DNA of 64,000 nucleotides from Actinostola sp. cb2023 (taxonomy: Eukaryota; Cnidaria; Anthozoa; Actiniaria; Actinostolidae): contig JAUJYZ010000484.1 in the NCBI GenBank assembly GCA_033675265.1, positions 1-64,000 on the forward strand, in the 5' to 3' direction. A program made the position numbers and the translations under genes. Below the pieces are notes generated by a model. It was not told the origin of the DNA, did not search any database, and saw only the letters and a list, made by a program, of their open reading frames with translations. Every line of letters starts with the position of its first letter. The first letter of the stretch is position 1. Positions 10,789 to 19,964 of this stretch are shown piece by piece.

Positions 10789-10906
10789 ATTAAGAAGAGG
10801 CAGGCAACTTCTGAATGTCCAACAAGTTTAATGTAAACGTTTCGGCCCTTCGGCCCGTTTACATTAAGCTTGTTGGACAATCAGAAGTTGCCTGCCTCTT
10901 CTTAAT
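10789..10906. repeat. Long hairpin, arms about 50 bp
   Basis: The arm ATTAAGAAGAGGCAGGCAAC continues through TTCTGA and the GTCCAACAAG segment, then is inverted after a CGGCCCTTCGGCCCG turn. Only a few mismatches are visible. It is a foldback/MITE or the two ends of a collapsed element; the GAAACGTTTACATTAA part links it to the neighbouring Penelope-like tail. Confidence 0.85.
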
Positions 10907-11015
10907 ACTTATGCTACATATACATATTGGAGTGCAGACTGTGAATCCTGGAGGATCCTTTTATTGGGAGTTCATCGTTGAACATTAACACCTATTTATC
11001 TTTATTCTACTCATA

Positions 11016-11194
11016 CACCTGTTTTCAAAAACGTTGTCCATTTACAAAATACAAAATAGTAGAATGGAATTAACTACAGAGACAAAAGAAATTCAATCAT
11101 GCAGAACTCTGGCTAATTGTTTCTCTAATCAATTCTTTTTTACTATTTTACTATTTTGTATTTTGTAAATGGACAGCGTTTTTGAAAACAGGTG
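11016..11194. mobile_element. MITE, 179 bp, TA target duplication, ~48-bp TIRs
   Basis: Ends CACCTGTTTTCAAAAACG and the inverse, flanked by TA on both sides (11014-11015 and 11195-11196). TIRs continue through TGTCCATTTACAAAATACAA. A Tc1/mariner-type origin is inferred from the TA site. Confidence 0.85.
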
Positions 11195-11398
11195 TACATA
11201 TTATATATATATATACTTTATTTGGTACCATATAAACAAATGTTACATATTTACAATCTATTTATAGTCGACAATTAAATACAATTTACATCATCTGATA
11301 TTTACAATGTTTACAATAATATAAATTTAAGGAAGGGCTATTACATAATTATTGCCATAGATTATAAATAATATAGAAAAAGATTGAAGAGAAACATT

Positions 11399-11542
11399 AG
11401 AGTGGTTTTCATAAACCCGTGAAATACACTTTAGCGTATTTAGCACTACTTCACTCTAATTATTTTGTTTTCTATTGTGTTTATCTGACTATTACACCTC
11501 TAATTAGTACACTTTGTTTCACGGGTTAATGAAAACCACTCT
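11399..11542. mobile_element. MITE, 144 bp (AGAGTGGTTTTCAT..AACCCGTGAAA ends)
   Basis: About 25-bp inverted ends enclose an AT-rich middle. A related copy with AGTGATTG(C/T)AATAAACCTG ends sits at 50280-50425. Confidence 0.8.
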
Positions 11543-11777
11543 CTTAGGTACAGTGTGGCCTAGACTAACTAAAAAGCTAAACTAGCTAGGCCACTTAATA
11601 GAGAAAGATTGCATAATGTGGTCATGGTATGGAAAGGCAATAAACAATAAGATCTAATTAAATAAATGAATAAGAAAGAAAGACAGATATATATATCAGC
11701 AATATGAATGTAAATGGTGTACTACAAGCAGTCACGCAAATGATTGAATGGAACGAATGAAATAAAGAACCAAATGA

Positions 11778-11967
<190 letters not shown>

Positions 11968-11975
11968 TAAGTATA

Positions 11976-13084
11976 GGTAATCATACGGTTTCGAGTTCAA
12001 TTTGGGATTAATTCGCACGAGTGTGTTTTTCAACATCGCCAACTATTCCGGTCATCCGAAATTCACTCAGCGGCTTTCCTTCGGAACATAGACTTCGATT
12101 GATCACTCTTATCAGTAAAAATTCGCTCCAAAACAGGTTAAATAAGGCTCCTTTAGTTAATTAAACACCGTTGGACATTCAAACAACTACCAAACTGTAT
12201 GTGTTAGGTATATTTAGAGCCCAACATTATCGAAGAAACATTTTAGAAGCGAAATACTAACTCGGTTTGACGATTTTGATCAATAGCACAGGGAGCCCAA
12301 GCGCCCTCAGGCCCGGACTTGGATAAATCTAACTTACTTGCGACGGTATCCCTGTGCTTTAACAGCTATCCCATGGATCTTTACGGCAAATGAAAGATGG
12401 ATAACTGAGCTTCATTTGGGTTCCAAACATGACGATTTTCGGTAAAGTTTCGACTTCAAACTTCACTATAGTTTGCCCATCGGAAGCGGACATTTGGGGT
12501 TCTCATTTGGTGATAATGGAGCATTTTCAAAGTCAACAAGCAATGCTGTAATTATCTCTAATCTAGATAAGCTTTCGTGAATATCCTTACTGGTATGTTT
12601 ACTTTATATAGCCAGTTTGGCAAATTGAACAGAGTCATTTATATTTCCACAATTAGACTTGGAACTTCGCACTTTCGCACGTTTTTATCCAAATTTACAG
12701 AGACAGTATGGACGATATAAACGTCGATCGACTAGTTTAAATCGAATGGTAGAAATTTATATTTTCGTAATTTTTATTAGTTACAATAACGTACAAGGAG
12801 TAGTAGAATGCTATTCAATCTTGGCAAATTAATTTTCTTCAGAACGTACACTTTTATTTCCCTTGATTTGCTCGCTTCCCAGTCAAGCCTTGTATTTTTG
12901 TTCGCGATTGTCATTATTCGATTGGGGAAGACCGCTGTTCGTCGCGGGCTCAAGATGACCGGAATTGTTGGCGATGAAGAGTTCAAATTGCACGAGACCG
13001 TAGGTCGAGTGCAATTTGAGCTCTTTTGAAAAACACACGAGTGCGAATTATCCCAAATTGAACGAGAAATCGTATGATTACTTA
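11976..13084. mobile_element. Non-autonomous TIR element, about 1.1 kb
   Basis: The left end (11976 on) reads GGTAATCATACGGTTTCGAG through CGCACGAGTGTGTTTTTCAA to CCGGTCATC near 12055. The right end (12949-13084) is the inverse, with an extra self-complementary CACGAGACCGTAGGTCGAGTG insertion-like block. The internal ~0.9 kb has no open frame. A partial end of the same family lies in the palindrome spacer. It is directly abutted by the element at 13085, which probably inserted in its right end. Confidence 0.7.
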
Positions 13085-13616
13085 CAGGAGCCCATAAGTA
13101 GGAGCCTCCATCTACCATACTGGGTTTGTGAGACGACCTGTGACCGGGTCAGGCTATTTTTAGAACACCTATTCCCGCGAACTAATCATCAATCAATAGG
13201 AATCCCCCATGGGAATTACACATAGCCAATCAGCATCAATGAGGTAGATGATTTGTGTTTATTTGTGATATATGAACAAAGTGGCGGACGAAGAAATTGG
13301 CGAAATTGAAGAAACTGAAAGTGAAGAGAGCGAAAATGACAGTGATAGTTACAGTGACTCTTTTGCAGAGTTTAGTACTTCATCGGAAAGTGACCAAGAG
13401 TCTTCAAGTTCGTGTTCTGTTTCTCAAGGAACTAAAAAAACATCAAATAGTAAACCTACCAAGCCAAAAGCTAGAAACTTCCGTAACAAAGCCGAAATCA
13501 AAAATCCCTGGTGTTAAAATTTCGCGGCAAAACTGGTGTTCTAAAAATAGCCTGATCCGGTCACAGGTCGTCTCACGAATACATCCCAGATGGAGGCTTC
13601 TACTTATCGGCTCCTG
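13085..13616 (+). mobile_element. Non-autonomous DNA transposon, 532 bp, 7-bp target duplication
   Basis: Ends CAGGAGCC(C/G)ATAAGTAG with TIRs of about 90 bp, including GTGAGACGACCTGTGACCGG and GGCTATTTTTAGAACACC. The target duplication TTACTTA is present at 13078-13084 and 13617-13623. It contains one short acidic frame, probably the first exon of a lost transposase. Confidence 0.85.
13272..13517 (+). CDS. Short acidic leader frame inside the 532-bp transposon
   Basis: 81 codons from ATG: MNKVADEEIGEIEETESEES, then Ser/Asp-rich, then a basic tail (KPTKPKARNFRNKAEIKNPW). It looks like the acidic N-terminus seen on several transposases, with the catalytic part lost by internal deletion. A role of its own is not supported. 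It is identical in the right arm. Confidence 0.4.
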   Translation: MNKVADEEIGEIEETESEESENDSDSYSDSFAEFSTSSESDQESSSSCSVSQGTKKTSNSKPTKPKARNFRNKAEIKNPWC

Positions 13617-14517
13617 TTACTTATTAATAATATAGATGCAAAAATTTAGCGAAAATTAGACAGCAAAGGACACATGAAAACAAGCATGCACGTAGCGAAG
13701 TACTCGTTTATTTGACATCAAATTAATCGACACTACAACACAACAACTATAGTACATAATGATTGTAGCAACAAACAGTAATAAGTACAAAGGCTGTTCA
13801 TCGTTTTTAGAAAGTTGAAACGAGTACAAAACTCTGATTTTCTATTCCCGAAAGCTCAAAAGTTTGATCCTCAGACCTCAGTTTTTAATTGAGAGTTCAT
13901 TCACGCACTCAGATCAGAGAGAGAAATTCGACCAAACTTACTGTAAATCACTGGATATCCTTGATTACTTTCCTGACCACTCAAACCAAAGTTGAATACT
14001 GTACTCATTAATTTGTAGAAGTTTGAAGTACCTTTTGCTTACAAGAGCCAATAAAGTTCTTCATTTATCACGTACATGTAGTTTTCAGTTTTCCTTTCTA
14101 GAGAAGGCTCCCCCGTCAACTTTCATGTCGAGTCTATAAAATGGTGAAAATGTTGTTTTTGGTGCAGTTGTTAACTCCAGAATAACAGGCAGCGAGTCCT
14201 TCTTTCCATTCTTTCTGTCTTTTGTACTGCATAAAATTGATTTTTCAGTGATTTTGGTAGCGTTTTTCAACCCTTTTTCGGCAAAGATCCGCCATCTTGA
14301 AATTTTTGGATTTCTGTGAATTTTCTGTTGCCATGGAAACCACTGCAATGTGATTGGCTAAAATTATTTTCTATTGTTTATTAGCCAATCAAAAGCGAAA
14401 GTTTGTTTGTAATTTGCACTGTGTTACACTCTTTTGCACTGTGTTACACTTTTTTGCACAGTGTTTAGAATAAATAGCAAAGCTCTCAGCCAATCAAAAT
14501 CGAGTAATTTTTGCATC

Positions 14518-14520
<3 letters not shown>
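13617..14520. other. Noncoding stretch
   Basis: No supported gene. It contains inverted CCAAT-type motifs (GATTGGCTAA / TTAGCCAATC) at about 14350-14395 and a short tandem TGCACTGTGTTACACT repeat at 14416-14466. Confidence 0.5.

Positions 14521-14590
<70 letters not shown>
14521..14590 (+). repeat. (TAA)n microsatellite
   Basis: About 70 bp of pure TAA beside the 3' end of the Penelope-like element. Confidence 0.97.
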
Positions 14591-14591
<1 letters not shown>

Positions 14592-14597
14592 CTGGAT

Positions 14598-15136
14598 GAG
14601 TTTCGACTTAGAAACTATATTTATAAGAAAGACAAACGCAAGGAAATTACGACGTTTCGACATCGTCCGATGTCATTATCAAGTGAGTTTAATTTGAATA
14701 GCAAATAATATATGAGGCAGTTCATGGTTGATTGAATTGTTACAGTTGAGTGAATAAAGTAAATAATGATAAATTAAGTAAATAGTTTGGCCCGAACAGA
14801 GTCCGACTGAACATTCAATGTGGGCGATTTTTGCTTTATAAAAAGCATCTCGTACAGGAGACAGTCAAGTTTAGTTTTACATTTCTTCAAAATCGAGAAA
14901 CAATTGGGTGGTATGGCTGTGGTCAGTCCATGAAGTTCTCTTTGATGCTTCCCAATAGATGAGTAGCGGTGTTCATCAATGCGTTGGTGTAAGTGACGCG
15001 CTGTAAAACCAACATAGTCCGCATCACACAGACCACATTTGTAATGATACACAACAAGTTGTTGGTTTATGAGCGGTGGCTTTGGCTCTTTCATCTTGAG
15101 TACATCTCCGAGCTTTCGGCTTGTGAAAACAGGTTG
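14598..15136 (-). mobile_element. Penelope-like retroelement, 5'-truncated
   Basis: A minus-strand element whose coding part is the GIY-YIG domain at 15136-14774, followed by a 3' untranslated region carrying GACATCGGACGATGTC directly before GAAACG. (TAA)n tracts flank both sides. The reverse transcriptase is missing. Confidence 0.75.
14774..15136 (-). pseudogene. GIY-YIG endonuclease domain of a Penelope-like element
   Basis: The frame continues upstream of its first ATG (15094) as PVFTSRKLGDVLK and is cut by the microsatellite at 15138. It shows the GIY-YIG core of Penelope-like elements: VVYHYKCGLCDADYVG, then TARHLHQRIDEH with the conserved Arg, then SSIGKHQRELHG. It ends KQKSPTLNVQSDSVRAKLFT. 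In intact elements this domain follows a reverse transcriptase and nicks target DNA. Here only the C-terminal domain remains, so the copy cannot move by itself. The same frame is present in the right arm. Confidence 0.8.
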
Positions 15137-15137
15137 T

Positions 15138-15245
<108 letters not shown>

Positions 15246-15621
15246 GCGTAAGGCTCTCGATGCTCTTACACTGAATATCTAACCTACCTAAAAATAATAT
15301 TACATCATTTATTAATAAAACTACAATATTTGAGTTCATTATGATATGTCTAAAGCCCCGACCACACGTATTTTGAAAGCGATTTTTTTCTCCGTTTTGG
15401 CCTTCCGTCCACGCGACGTAAACGATCCCGAAAACTGAGTTTTTCAAAAACGCGGCTTCTCAAAGTGGAAGAGTAGAAACGGTTGTTACGTTAAACTCTC
15501 GTGTGGACGAGAAATTTTCGATGAAAAAAACTCCATTTTCAAACAGAAACGTCATACTTGTTGGACGGGGCTGAAATAAGCTTGTAAATAATTGTATTTC
15601 TTTCCAATCTTCCCTCTACAG

Positions 15622-15739
15622 ACTATCTGTCAGTCAAACAATCCTTGTAAAAATGATGGAGAGTGTATTGCCAGCACGGGACCATACAAATACCAGTGTA
15701 CCTGCACCAATGGATTCGCAGGGAGGAACTGTGAGAAAA
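15622..15739 (+). CDS. EGF-domain exon (left copy)
   Basis: A 118-bp exon bounded by a TTCCCTCTACAG acceptor and a GTAAGA donor. It encodes one EGF-like domain with six cysteines: TICQSNNPCKNDGEC, then YQCTCTNGFAGRNCEK. It starts in phase 0 and ends in phase 1. The next exon (17937-18424) starts with the two bases needed to complete the split codon, so the two splice in frame. No exon encoding a signal peptide is visible upstream in this arm; the candidate first exon occurs only once, at 54853-55263, on the other side of the palindrome. Confidence 0.8.
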
Positions 15740-15827
15740 GTAAGATATGCAATGTCATTTGCATAATATACATTATTAATATACATTGTTAGTGTAAGTC
15801 TCCTCTCATTGATCAACTAAGGGCATA

Positions 15828-16088
15828 TACAGCCATTCTCAAAAAGGTTGTCCAGATGAAAAGACTACAATACATCAATAAAGTCACGTGATTCATTATG
15901 TTTTCAATTACTGTGCGCAGAACTGCGAGTTGATACCAGCGCCATTACATTCAGTTCTCACAATGCCGTGTACTTTTACATTTCAAATTGAAATTCCACG
16001 CGAGGAAATTGAATACATAACGAATCACGTGACTTTATTGTAGTATTGTAGTCTTTTCATCTGGACAACCTTTTTGAGAATGACTGTA
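15828..16088. mobile_element. MITE, 261 bp, TA target duplication, in the EGF intron
   Basis: Ends TACAGCCATTCTCAAAAAGG with long TIRs (through CCAGATGAAAAGACTACAAT and AAGTCACGTGATTC), flanked by TA at 15826-15827 and 16089-16090. Confidence 0.88.
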
Positions 16089-16269
16089 TAACTGGAATAG
16101 GTATCTTCGCAAGTAAAGTTACAAAAGCGAGTAGACAAACACACCCGGCCGCTTTCTATTAATAATGACACTCCGACCGCGTCGTATTTTGCTACATCGG
16201 AGTGTCATCCCCATATCTAATACCACTAACAATGGAAGTAGGCATAATATAATACGATCATAGAGACTA

Positions 16270-16413
16270 CCAGGGGCGGATCCAGGGGGGTCCAAACGTA
16301 AATTTACTTCAAACCTGTGGCAAAACTCGATTCTAGGATAAAACAATTAATTGAACTTCAAGTATATGACAGGGGGTCCACGGACACCCCGAACCTCCCC
16401 CTGGATCCGCCAT
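16270..16413. mobile_element. Foldback MITE (GGCGGATCCAGGGGG ends)
   Basis: GGGGCGGATCCAGGGGG and its inverse, CCCCCTGGATCCGCC, bracket about 110 bp. Just upstream a small inverted pair GACACTCCGA / TCGGAGTGTC lies at 16168-16206. Confidence 0.7.
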
Positions 16414-16512
16414 GCACTGAAATTGACCGCAAGGACGTCTGGGAAAGCTGCAAAAGAGCCACCTTACATGCAGATGTATTGAAAATTATTGTGTTTTCAA
16501 AATCGAAGAATC

Positions 16513-17099
16513 ATCAATCAATCAATTAATCAATCAATCAATCACATAAATAAATAAACAAATCAATAAACAAATCAATAAACAAATCAATAAACGAATA
16601 AATAAATAAATGACATAAATCAATCAATAAATCAAACAATAAATGACATAAATAAATAAACAAATCAATAAACAAATCAATAAACAAATCAATAAACAAA
16701 TCAATAAACAAACAAATCAATAAATGACATAAATAAATGACATAAATATATGACATTAATAAATGACATAAAGAAATGACATAAAGAAATCAATCAATCA
16801 ATCAATCACATAAATAAATAAACAAATCAATAAAACAAATCAATAAACAAATCAATAAACGAATAAATAAATAAATGACATAAATCAATCAATCAATAAA
16901 TAAATCAATGACATAAATCAATAAACAAATCAATAAACAAATCAATAAACAAATCAATAAACAAATCAATAAACAAATCAATAAACAAATCAATAAACAA
17001 ATCAATAAACAAATCAATAAACAAATCAATAAGCAAACAAATCAATAAATGACATTAATAAATGACATTAATAAATGACATAAAGAAATGACATAAAGA

Positions 17100-17133
<34 letters not shown>

Positions 17134-17360
17134 CCAATCAATAAATAAATGACATAAATAAATAAACAAATCAATAAACAAATCAATAAACAAATCAATA
17201 AACAAATGACATAAATAAATGACATAAATAAATGACATGAATAAATGACATAAATAAATGACATGAATAAATGACATAAATAAATGACATAAATAAACAA
17301 ATAAATAAATAAATAAATAAATAAATTTAAATAAATGAATGAATGAATAAATAAATGTGT
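16513..17360 (+). repeat. Complex simple repeat (AAATCAATAAAC and variants)
   Basis: About 850 bp of CAAT, AAAT, AAACAAATCAAT and ATGACATAAATA units in blocks. Open frames here are artefacts. Confidence 0.95.
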
Positions 17361-17370
17361 AAAGCGAGAA

Positions 17371-17655
17371 TGATGACAGGATGTCATCGAAACGTAGTAG
17401 CTTAATATCACTTGTGTTTCTCCTTAACTCAATTTCTAAAGTTACCTTTATAAGAATCTTAAAACGTGATGATCAACTGCATTTATTCAGGCGACTTGAA
17501 GATTGCAGTGACATTGAACACTATTCTTATGTTAATTATGTAAATTTCGTACGTAACTTATATGTTACTCATTATTCATCTCACTTTACTTGATAATGAT
17601 GACAGGATGTCATCGAAACGTAGTAGCTTAATATCACTAGTTTTTCTCCTTAACT
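17371..17655 (+). mobile_element. Penelope-like fragment with direct terminal repeats
   Basis: Direct repeats of about 65 bp (GATGACAGGATGTCATC then GAAACGTAGTAGCTTAATAT..TTCTCCTTAACTCAA) at 17370 and 17595 enclose about 165 bp. The GATGACA-GGA-TGTCATC hairpin before GAAACG parallels the tail at 14600-14700. Penelope-like elements often have such repeated ends. Confidence 0.55.
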
Positions 17656-17886
17656 CAAATAAATAAATAAATAAACAAACAAACAAAAACAAACAAACAA
17701 AAACAATCAAAAAAAAAAAAAAAAAAAAAAAACAAACAAACAAACAAACAAACAAACAAACAAACAAACAAACAAACAAACAAACAAACAAACAAACAAA
17801 CAAACAAACAAACAAACAAACAAACAAATAAATAAAAAAATAAAAAATAAAAAAAATAAATAGATCGATCAATCAATCAATCAATC
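17656..17886 (+). repeat. (AAAC)n microsatellite with poly(A)
   Basis: Long AAAC tract, a run of about 30 A, then A-rich sequence, directly before the last exon's intron end. The right-arm tract differs inside the homopolymer part. Confidence 0.97.
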
Positions 17887-17936
17887 AGTGATGTCAATAA
17901 TGATGATGACACCAGGGTATTTTTATTTCTATTCAG

Positions 17937-18424
17937 AGTGCATTCTCTATGACTTTGAATCTGGACGATTGGACGGCTGGACCCTGACAGGAACAGCATT
18001 TGACAATCAGCCAACCTACGGCGACAACCCCAAAGCTAGAGGTCGACCAATGTCGAATCTTAAAGGTAACTGGTTCATCGCAACATTCGAGAACCGACCC
18101 AGTCCTTCTCACCCAGTAGCATTCCAAGGTGACATACCAACTGGAACCGCAACGTCACCACCGTTTCTGATCAAAGGTACCACGCTGAAGTTCTTGATTG
18201 GAGGAGGAGCTGACACCAATTTGTTACGCGTGGAGTTGCTGATCAGAGGGTCTGCCATTTACAGCGCCACATCTGACTACAATACTGAAACTATGGTCCA
18301 GAAGACGTTCGATGTAACAAACTACCGTGAACAGACCGCTCAGATTCGAATTGTCGATGAATCTTCAGGTGTTTATGGTATGATTAAGGCAGATCATTTT
18401 GAGGACAGTATCTGTGCTGAGTAA
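17937..18424 (+). CDS. Last exon: secreted beta-sandwich domain (left copy)
   Basis: The acceptor TTTCTATTCAG precedes a 488-bp exon ending in TAA, phase-matched to the EGF exon at 15622-15739. It encodes about 162 residues: CILYDFESGRLDGWTLTGTA, then RGRPMSNLKGNWFIATFENR, GTATSPPFLIKGTTLKFLIG, GGGADTNLLRVELLIRGSAI and GMIKADHFEDSICAE. The pattern (DFE..GW..G, GNWF, IGGG, V.LL, DVTNY, I.IVDESSG.YGMIKADHF) suggests a jelly-roll/concanavalin-like sandwich, resembling beta-sandwich modules found beside GH32-like domains. Two Cys only. Membrane segments are absent, so it is probably secreted. The translation is identical in the right arm. Confidence 0.75.
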
Positions 18425-18589
18425 AACACATATACCAAATATGGACTATTGCTACCATATAAGGAACTGACCGGAATATAACCATACAAGGTACCACATA
18501 AGGAACTTACCAAGAATGTTAACAGGACAAATTTCGTAGAATCACAATGATCAACTCACAAACATCCATATATTTATAGTATAATACAA

Positions 18590-18732
18590 TATACCACTTC
18601 ATGGTTCTGTTGAGTACCCATGAACAATGGTAGCAAGTCGAGGTTGTCATTGAGCAATAATTGAATGAAAGCACAAGAACAACCTCCAATTGATACCATT
18701 GTTCGTGGCTACTGAACAGAACCGTGGTGTAT
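18590..18732. mobile_element. Imperfect foldback MITE, about 143 bp
   Basis: TACCACTTCATGGTTCTGTT..ACAATGGTA is inverted, with mismatches, as TACCATTGTTCGTGG..GAACCGTGGTGTA. Confidence 0.6.
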
Positions 18733-18798
18733 AGAAAGATTCGCGCCCTCTGATTGGTCAAGTATTAATGACGTCATATGTTGCAATAGTCTAGTATA

Positions 18799-18979
18799 GA
18801 CCCTTTTAATAAATCCCACAATGCATGATTTTCCGCGCTTGACGTCAAATTTATTCTTTTGAATTCCATTCATTTTCCTTCATTGTTTTCAGTCTTTGTA
18901 TATTTTGAATAGAATTCAAAAGAATAAGTTTGACGTCAAGCGCGGAAAATCATGCATTGTGGGATTTATTAAAAGGGTC
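18799..18979. mobile_element. MITE, 181 bp, TA target duplication, ~70-bp TIRs
   Basis: Ends GACCCTTTTAATAAATCCCA, continuing through GCATGATTTTCCGCGCTTGA and GTCAAA, flanked by TA at 18797-18798 and 18980-18981. Confidence 0.88.
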
Positions 18980-19964
18980 TATGCCGCGCGGTGAACATAA
19001 GGTGGTATTCGTATGAGTAGGAAACGTCCCTACAGTACGTAGTTACCGTTACGGTACGCAATCGAAGACGCGCATCAGTATTCAACCAATCACAGCGCGA
19101 ATAATCATTGCTCAACCAATCAGAATGCTTGGACACGGCACGGTCACCGCACAGTGACTACTTCTCACTCATGCAAAAACGAGTGGAAGAGCGTGTGCAG
19201 AAAAGATGCGCGCGTCCAACGTCGTTCAATCTCACGATGTTGTAGTTCCATCTCAAATTAACTCATTGCCCATAAACTTGAACATTTGCTCTAGCTAGCG
19301 TACAGTATCTCGCACAGTCGTGGTTAAAACCGGCAATCGAATAAAACTTCATTGTGTTTGGTCACAGCGATCGTTTCGGCGAGTAGAGAGCAACGGTACG
19401 TGTATTGCACGAAGAATCTCCATTTCAGCCATCAAATTCTCGGCTCCAAATGCCTCCACCGACCCACAAAAGACCATCAACAATAGCAGGAAAGACCTAT
19501 AGTTTTTTGAAGTTTGCCCCATTGAAATTAATCGTAATATACGTGAATCTTATACCAAAATAACGGACATTTATCGGTGAATTCGATTTTCACGGTAAAA
19601 ATGTGTTTGGAGCATACGTATTAGAGTTTAAGCACAGTTATCTCATCTGACCGTGACAACAAGGTCACGCTCGCTTGTGAAAAGCACTACAACCGAGCTC
19701 TTCAAAATATATTTTGCACCATTAAATTGTAAAGCAGTGACTTTCAAAACTATCTTATATTACAGCTAAGATAATATATATTGTGAATTCACAGGTAAAA
19801 ATGTTGTCATTTACGAACATTTCGAGTAAAATCACAAAATGTTGTAAATTTTACGTGATTTTTACTTTGTTTATATCATGCCAGAGAGGTGGCGTGAGCA
19901 TGGAAACTAATTGGAGGCAAATGTTACAATGATTTTGATATGGTTTCTCTTGACTACAAAACAT
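18980..19964. other. Noncoding stretch, somewhat GC-richer
   Basis: It contains CCAATCA motifs near 19085-19125 and several CpG-containing words. Promoter-like, but no transcript start or coding exon can be supported; a 60-codon frame at 19320 has no family features. Confidence 0.4.

Noticed and set aside
14085..14348. 87-codon minus-strand frame MQWFPWQQKIHR
   Set aside because: The frame differs between arms by a homopolymer indel and has no recognised domain.
16538..17411. Ile/Leu/Phe-rich membrane-like frames
   Set aside because: Translation of AAATCAATAAAC simple repeats.
17371..17420. Hammerhead ribozyme at GATGACAGGATGTCATCGAAAC
   Set aside because: The GATGA bases pair in the stem with TCATC, leaving no free CUGAUGA core, and no cleavage-site stem could be drawn. 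Kept only as a possible structured tail.
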